From Eutreptiella sp. 'Long Island Sound 2002' (taxonomy: Eukaryota; Euglenozoa; Euglenophyceae; Eutreptiales; Eutreptiaceae): 64,000 nucleotides of DNA. The notes beneath the pieces are model-generated. The model saw only the letters and a program-made list of their open reading frames with translations. It had not been told where the DNA came from and did not search any database. Shown piece after piece: positions 59,501 to 64,000 of the stretch. The stretch is from the NCBI GenBank assembly GCA_964036045.1, contig OZ038380.1:126561471-126625470 (forward strand). Direction: 5' to 3'. The translations under genes were made by a program, and so were the position numbers. Position 1 is the stretch's first letter. Every line of letters starts with the position of its first letter.

Positions 59501-60908
59501 TCCCCATGGGGGCCGCGCCCTGCATCCCATGCGTCGGGGGCAGACCCCCACCCTGCACCACTGGCTCAGGGTCCGTCGGCACCACGGGCGGGGCTTCGCG
59601 TGGCACGGCTGGGTCCGGCATCTGGACTGTCCGCGGTGGTGACCCCGCCGCGGCAAACTCCGGCTGGGGCACCGCCAGGGGTGGCGCAGCCGCAGGTGCC
59701 CCCATTCTCCTCGCCTCGCCAGGGGGCACGCCACGTGCCTCCCCTTGCGACACCCCCTGCTGTTGGGCGCCCCGCCCCGGCCCAGGTACCGGTACCGGTA
59801 CCGGCACCGGCATTGTGTGCTGAGGCACCGGCCGTGAGTGCTGCTGGGGCAGGGGGTGAGGGTACTCCACATGCAGGTGCGGACGGTGATGGTGATGGTG
59901 ATGGTGAGGGTGGACGGGGTGCTGCGGCACAGCCCCTTGCGACACCCCCTGCTGTTGGGCGCTCCGCCCCGGCCCAGGCACCGGTACCGGTTCCGGCACC
60001 GGCATTGTGTGCTGAGGCGGTCGTGGGTGCTGCTGGGGCAGGGGATGTGGGTACTCCACATGCTGGTGCGGACGATGATGGTGATGGTGATGGTGAAGGT
60101 GGACTGGGTGCTGTGGCACAGCCCCTTGCGACATCCCCTACTGCTGGGCGCTCCGCCCCGGCTCAGGCACCGGTACCGGTTCCGGCACCGGCATTGTGTG
60201 CTGAGGCGGCCGTGAGTGCTGCTGGGGCAGGGGATGCGGGTACTCCACTTGCTGGTGCGGAAGGTGATGGTGACGGTGATGGTGTAGGTGGACGGGGTGC
60301 TGTGGCACAGCCGCCAGGTGGTGGTGATGGTGAAGATGGACGGGGGGCGGTGGCACAGCTGTCGGGTGTACGTGTTGGTGTGGGAGGTGATGCTGCATCA
60401 TGGGGAACCCGACGGGGTGATGAAGTAGGTGATGGAGATGGATTTGGTGGTGGTGGTGAGTCCCAAAGGGCGGGATGGGCATGGGCCCGAGGCCTCGGGG
60501 CGGCGGCACCGGAAACGCACCCGGCGCCGCATACCCCGGCTGCCCCGCCGACCCCACTGGGGGCCGCCCGCGCTGCGCGTCCTCGAGCTGCCCGAGATCC
60601 TGTAGACATCGGAGTAGTCGGTTGAGTAGGTGCAGCCCGAACGGCACCGTGCCCGCTGCGAACCGCGCCTGAACGTCGGGCGCATTGTACGGGTGGGGAT
60701 CGCGGGCCAACATCTGCCGCAAGGAGACGTCGACGAAGTGGTCCCATCTGTTGTCCCTGGCCGGACGGTCCGCGTCCACGCGCGCCTAGAACGCCGCATA
60801 CGTGTGCGGCCCGTGTCTGACGAGATCAGACACTGTGTCTACCAGGCGCCGGGCACGTCGCCGGAAGGCTGGCAACTCCGCGGGATTGGCGGGGACAGAG
60901 AGCGACAT
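56562..60908 (-). pseudogene. LINE-B copy 2 N-terminal gag-like region with His-rich repeats and CCCH finger
   Basis: I place the start at the ATG 60906-60908 (MSLSVPANPAELPAFRR), because the frame has no earlier support and the sequence left of it is coding in character. TAG codons interrupt at 60786-60788 and 60138-60140. After a short helical N-terminus come His/Pro-rich tandem repeats of about 63 residues (60320-59748). Then DISELLAQALEEYRR, VEDWMWEWREWRQV, and a CX4CX2H motif (CERQHCRYH) near 58730. A globular part, an acidic Glu-rich linker and the CCCH finger CRHWAKGWCMRADACQYAH at 57645-57701 follow. The last 380 residues before 56562 have no recognised domain. The part is probably the RNA-binding, particle-forming portion of the polyprotein. 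Confidence 0.7.
59748..60330 (-). repeat. About 190-bp coding tandem repeat (His/Pro-rich)
   Basis: The marker CGACA(C/T)CCCCT recurs at 59748, 59940 and 60129, spacings of 192 and 189, both multiples of three. Each unit encodes a PVPEPGRSAQQ-type block, a run of five to seven His, and a YPHPLPQQH block. A shortened fourth unit lies near 60300. Confidence 0.85.
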
Positions 60909-61245
60909 TTAGCTAACGAAGGCTGTGTGAGCTAAGGACACGGGAGAACGGGTGGACTCTGTGGCCCGTCCCGCTTGCTGCTGGCTTATTGTTGCACGAC
61001 ACTTCGCACGACACAGTTGCACACCCCTCTCGCGCGCCCCTCTTCCCTTCCGTGTTCCCTTCCCCCCGGTTGTGCCCGTTAGGTGTGCCCCTTGGCCCAG
61101 CCCGGTTGTTGGCGGACTTGTTGCCAGGCAGGGTTGGGGGGGGGGGGGCGCCCGACGCTGGCTCTGGTCCCTCTCTCCGGGAGTTTCCCCACGGGGGGGC
61201 CGATGCATGCACTCCCCGTCAGGGTGTAACTCTGTTGTACGGGCC

Positions 61246-61277
61246 GTCCATTTGTACCCGCACCAGTACAAATGGAC
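61246..61277. other. Perfect 12-bp hairpin
   Basis: GTCCATTTGTAC at 61246-61257 is followed by an 8-nt loop and GTACAAATGGAC at 61266-61277, a perfect stem in an otherwise GC-rich region. It lacks a T-run, so a terminator role is not indicated. Confidence 0.7.
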
Positions 61278-61924
61278 CTGCGTCGTAACCAGGTACGTCG
61301 GCCCTTCCCCACACCGGGGTCGGGTACACTGTGGGTCTCTGGGGAGTCCTTGCGGGATAGGCACGTCTCTTGCCTACCCCGATGGACGGTGTGCCCTACC
61401 CGCAGCCCCTCACAGGACACGAACCGTAGTACGTGCCGTGGGGAGCGCTCTTGGTCAGGCCCATTGGCCACCCCCCCAGGCCGGTGCCACCTCCGGCCGC
61501 TGGCCAACGGTCCCGGGCGTAACCCACCTTATTGCCTGCGCTCAGGTGGGGCCGATACGGACACCGGGGGGGCCCCCAAACCCCAGAGGTCGGGTACCTC
61601 ACCAGCGTCTTTCGCGGGCTCTTGTGACCCCGGCTCCCCGCCGTTCGTTGCGGTGTTTGTCCCTGCCCTCTTGCTTTCGCCCCCAGGGGCGTCCCCCTGT
61701 CCCGCGCCCCTTGCCGTGCCCCCTGGCCCCCGCCATGCCCCGTCTGCCCCTGCTGTCTGCCCCTGCTCTGGCGTGTTGGTGTCCTTTGTTGTTTTTTTTT
61801 TTTTTCCCTGCCCTCCCCCATGTCCCCTCGCTGTCTCCTCGCTGTCATCGCCCTTTTCGTGGGTGGGTGGAGGATTAGGGGGAGGGGGGGGGGGGGGGCG
61901 TCCTCGCTGTCCGCCCTATTGCGC

Positions 61925-62990
61925 AAGCACGTCGTAAGCACGGCGCAGGCACGAGGCGCGGCACTTGTCCCTCCGCTGGGGGGGGGGGGCTTGCCGTGTG
62001 GCTCCCGCCGTCACCCTACCCTTCATGCGGTTGCACCCCTGGTGGTCCCCCCGTTGGGGCCTGCACGGCGCGTGCTCCCTGTGGGCACGGTCCTGTGGTT
62101 CGTCCCGCACTCTCGTTCCTCTGGCTCCCCACCCTGCTGCGGCGCCCTCGAGGGGGGGGTCCGCTTCCCGCTACCGTCATCCCCCATGTCCCCTCGACTT
62201 CCCCTCGCTGCCCTCGCCCCTTTCCTTGGTGGGTGTGGGAGTTGGGGGTGGGGTGGGGGGGGCGCCCTCGCTGCCCTTCCTCCGGCGTAAGCACGTCGCA
62301 GGCACGGCACTGGCACGTGGCGCAGCAATTGTCCTTCTGCTGGGGAGTGGGGCACGCCGCGTGGCCCCCGTCTTCGCCCTTCCCACTCTGCGTTCGCTCC
62401 CCCGGTGCCCCCCCCGCCGGGGCCTGCACGGCGCTTGTTTTCCTTGGGCACGGTCGTGTGGTCCGTCCCGCACCCTCTCCCCGCCGTCCCCCCTTCTTGC
62501 CGCTTTGTCCTCGGGAGGGGGGGCCGCTGTCCGCCCCTCCCTTCCTGCACCCCCCACTCTTGGGGGGGCGGAGGCGCGTGGGGGGGGGGGGCATGTCATT
62601 TTCCCTTCGTCGCTCTCATGTCTCAGGCACGAGGTGCGGCATCCCTCTGCAGGGGGGGGGGGGGTACGCCTCGTGGCTCCCGTTGTCGCCCTTTCTACCC
62701 TACGCCCGCCCTCCCGGCGGTCCCCCCGCCGGGGCTTGTAGGGCGCGTGCCCTCTTCGGGCACGGTCGTGTGGTTCGTCCCGCAACCGCTGCCTCCCCAC
62801 CCTGCCGCGTTGCCCTCCGGGGGGGGGGGTCGCTGGTCGCCTCCCCCTTATCCGCACTCCCCGCCCTCGGGGGGGCGGGGATGGGTGGGGGGGGGAGGTG
62901 CGCCCTTTTCGTCCCCCCTCCGTTGCACGCACGTCGCAGGCAAGACGTAGGCACGACACAGTCACGGGGTGAGGCACTTGGCTGCTGCGG
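61925..62990. repeat. 5'-region tandem repeats, 310-360 bp period, about 3.5 units
   Basis: The marker GGGCACGGTC(C/G)TGTGG occurs at 62083, 62446 and 62758 (spacings 363 and 312). The marker CGTCGYAGGCACG-like recurs near 61927, 62290, 62620 and 62930. Each unit has a G-run, a GGTCCCCCCGCCGGGGC-type palindromic block and a CGTCCCGCA block. Confidence 0.75.
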
Positions 62991-63565
62991 GGGGGGGGGG
63001 TTTCCGTTTGGGCCTTCCCGCCCTGCTCCATGGTTTAGGCCCCGCAGCCCAGGATAACCAGCCGCTGTTGCCCCTCGGCGGTAGTCGCCACGTCTCCGCA
63101 TGGTGCTCAGTGTCCCGTGCCTGCTCCCTCCTGTGCCCATACTTACTGGAGGAGGTACGTACCCGGGTGGAAACGGAAGATGAGGAAGTGCGGGCAGCGG
63201 GGAGGACTTACCGTACGCCTCGAAGGCTTCTTGCGCCATCCGCCGCCCTGGTCGAGGGGAGGGCCCCTGTTTCGGCACCCTACAGCCCGGGGGGGGGGCG
63301 ACCGCCCATCCTCTCCCTGGTGCCTGTGTATCCACTTCCGAGCGGCCTGATACCGGTGCCGTGGTATCAGTCCGCTGGAAGTGGCGGCTACAAAGCGGCC
63401 GGGCGCTCTCGTCCCCCGGGCCTCTGCCACCCCCGAGCGCGATGGAGGCCCCTGAGGTCCTATGGCAGAGACGCGGGGAGACGGACGGGGGATTCATTTG
63501 TGGCATCCCCTGGCCACCTATTTAAGCAGTCCAGCACAATCTACGCCGCAGGGGGCCCACCGGTT

Positions 63566-63730
63566 GGCGCCGCTGGTGCCCGTCCCCTCTGCGTCACACT
63601 TACTGCAACAGGCGCAGGGGGTCCAGTGGATGGCGCCACTGGCGCGTGTCCCCTCTGCGCCACTGGTTGGGTCATAGCACGGGAGGCCCTACGGATGGCG
63701 CCGCAGGTGCCCGTCCCCCCGTGTCGCTTC
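63566..63730. repeat. 66-bp triplicate
   Basis: TGGCGCC(G/A)C(T/A)GG...GTCCCC recurs at 63566, 63632 and 63697. A CTATTTAAGC sequence at 63517-63526 lies just left of it. Confidence 0.7.
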
Positions 63731-64000
63731 CTGCCTCCTGCTCCAGGCTTGACGGACGTGACGTGACGCATGATTGAGGTCAGAGTTGGTTTCAGGACGC
63801 GCACGGCGCACGGCACGACGTTTGGCAACTATCCCCTACCCTGCCCCCGCTGCTCCCTCCCTCGCCCTCTGTGCTCGCCTAATGCTGAGCATCTGTCTCC
63901 CTCGTCGCTCTCTCTGCTCTGGCTAGCGGGGGGCGAAGCAATTCGCGAGGCAACCCTCCCTCCTTGCTGCCCCCCTCCACTCCCGTTCTCTGGCCTAGCC

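Larger units (their letters stand above)
45051..64000 (-). mobile_element. LINE-B copy 2: near-complete Dualen/RandI-like retrotransposon
   Basis: The element runs from its 3' tail at 45051 (three GTCATA units on the plus strand, TATGAC on the element strand) to at least the start codon at 60906-60908. It probably continues through a repeat-bearing 5' region to or beyond the window end. Ignoring a few stops and one 20-nt deletion, the coding region is one frame from 60908 to 47279. Each interruption is intact in copy 1 where copy 1 covers it, so they are recent lesions. The length exceeds 15.8 kb, large for a LINE. Confidence 0.8.
60909..64000 (-). other. Probable 5' region of LINE-B copy 2
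   Basis: No protein-coding signal is seen. It contains 310-360 bp tandem repeats (61925-62990), a hairpin (61246-61277), long G or C runs, and a 66-bp triplicate near 63566-63730. Its location upstream of the ORF start suggests a promoter-bearing 5' UTR, but no second copy in the window confirms its extent. Confidence 0.45.

Noticed and set aside
57612-59642. Large plus-strand frames opposite LINE-B (for example 676 codons here, 527 at 54639, 515 at 38287)
   Set aside because: They are antisense to coding sequence with clear domains, and arise from GC-rich third positions. They have no motif of their own.

Overview
The window looks like repeat-dominated nuclear DNA of a GC-rich eukaryote, most likely a protist or alga. 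Three things suggest this: a very high GC third-codon bias in the element ORFs, long (TA)n microsatellites, and non-LTR retrotransposons with RNase H plus a cysteine protease, an architecture described for the Dualen/RandI family of the green alga Chlamydomonas. A green alga is plausible, but the sequence does not prove it. I see no rRNA, tRNA, CRISPR array or ordinary host gene. Nearly everything that can be explained is transposon-derived and decayed.

Layout. 1-5,712 (minus): LINE-A, an APE-type non-LTR element cut by the window edge, with ORF1 and a frame-broken endonuclease/reverse transcriptase ORF2. 5,713-8,030: GC-rich, no gene, with a G-run minisatellite. 8,035-10,687: YR-1, a tyrosine-recombinase element relic. 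11,141-14,663: three plus-strand copies (A-C) of a ~1.0-1.2 kb element with short inverted ends, each set in (TA)n. 14,943-17,599: four foldback elements (FB1-FB4) separated by (TA)n. 18,349-22,450: LINE-B copy 3, old and rearranged. 22,451-24,475: YR-2. 24,476-29,154: the ~1 kb elements again, now minus strand (D-F), so they mirror A-C. 29,572-43,930: LINE-B copy 1 (minus, 5' truncated). 43,930-44,533: FB5. 45,051-64,000: LINE-B copy 2 (minus), with the 3' tail, the whole coding region and at least 3 kb of 5' region.

LINE-B is the central object. Comparing copies 1 and 2 indicates that the ancestor had one reading frame of about 13.6 kb (about 4,550 codons). It encoded in order: His/Pro-rich repeats, a CCCH zinc finger, a Ulp1/C48-like cysteine protease, a C2H2-like finger, an APE endonuclease, a reverse transcriptase, RNase H, a CCHC finger and a C-terminal zinc-ribbon-like motif. 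Both copies are dead. Most nonsense codons are C-to-T or G-to-A changes that the sister copy lacks.

The least expected observation is in the foldback elements. Three neighbouring copies share nearly identical interiors, but each has its own roughly 10-nt outer tip, and that tip is matched in inverted form at the other end of the same copy. The (TA)n tracts appear to be a shared landing platform for the LINE-B 3' ends, the ~1 kb elements and the foldback elements.
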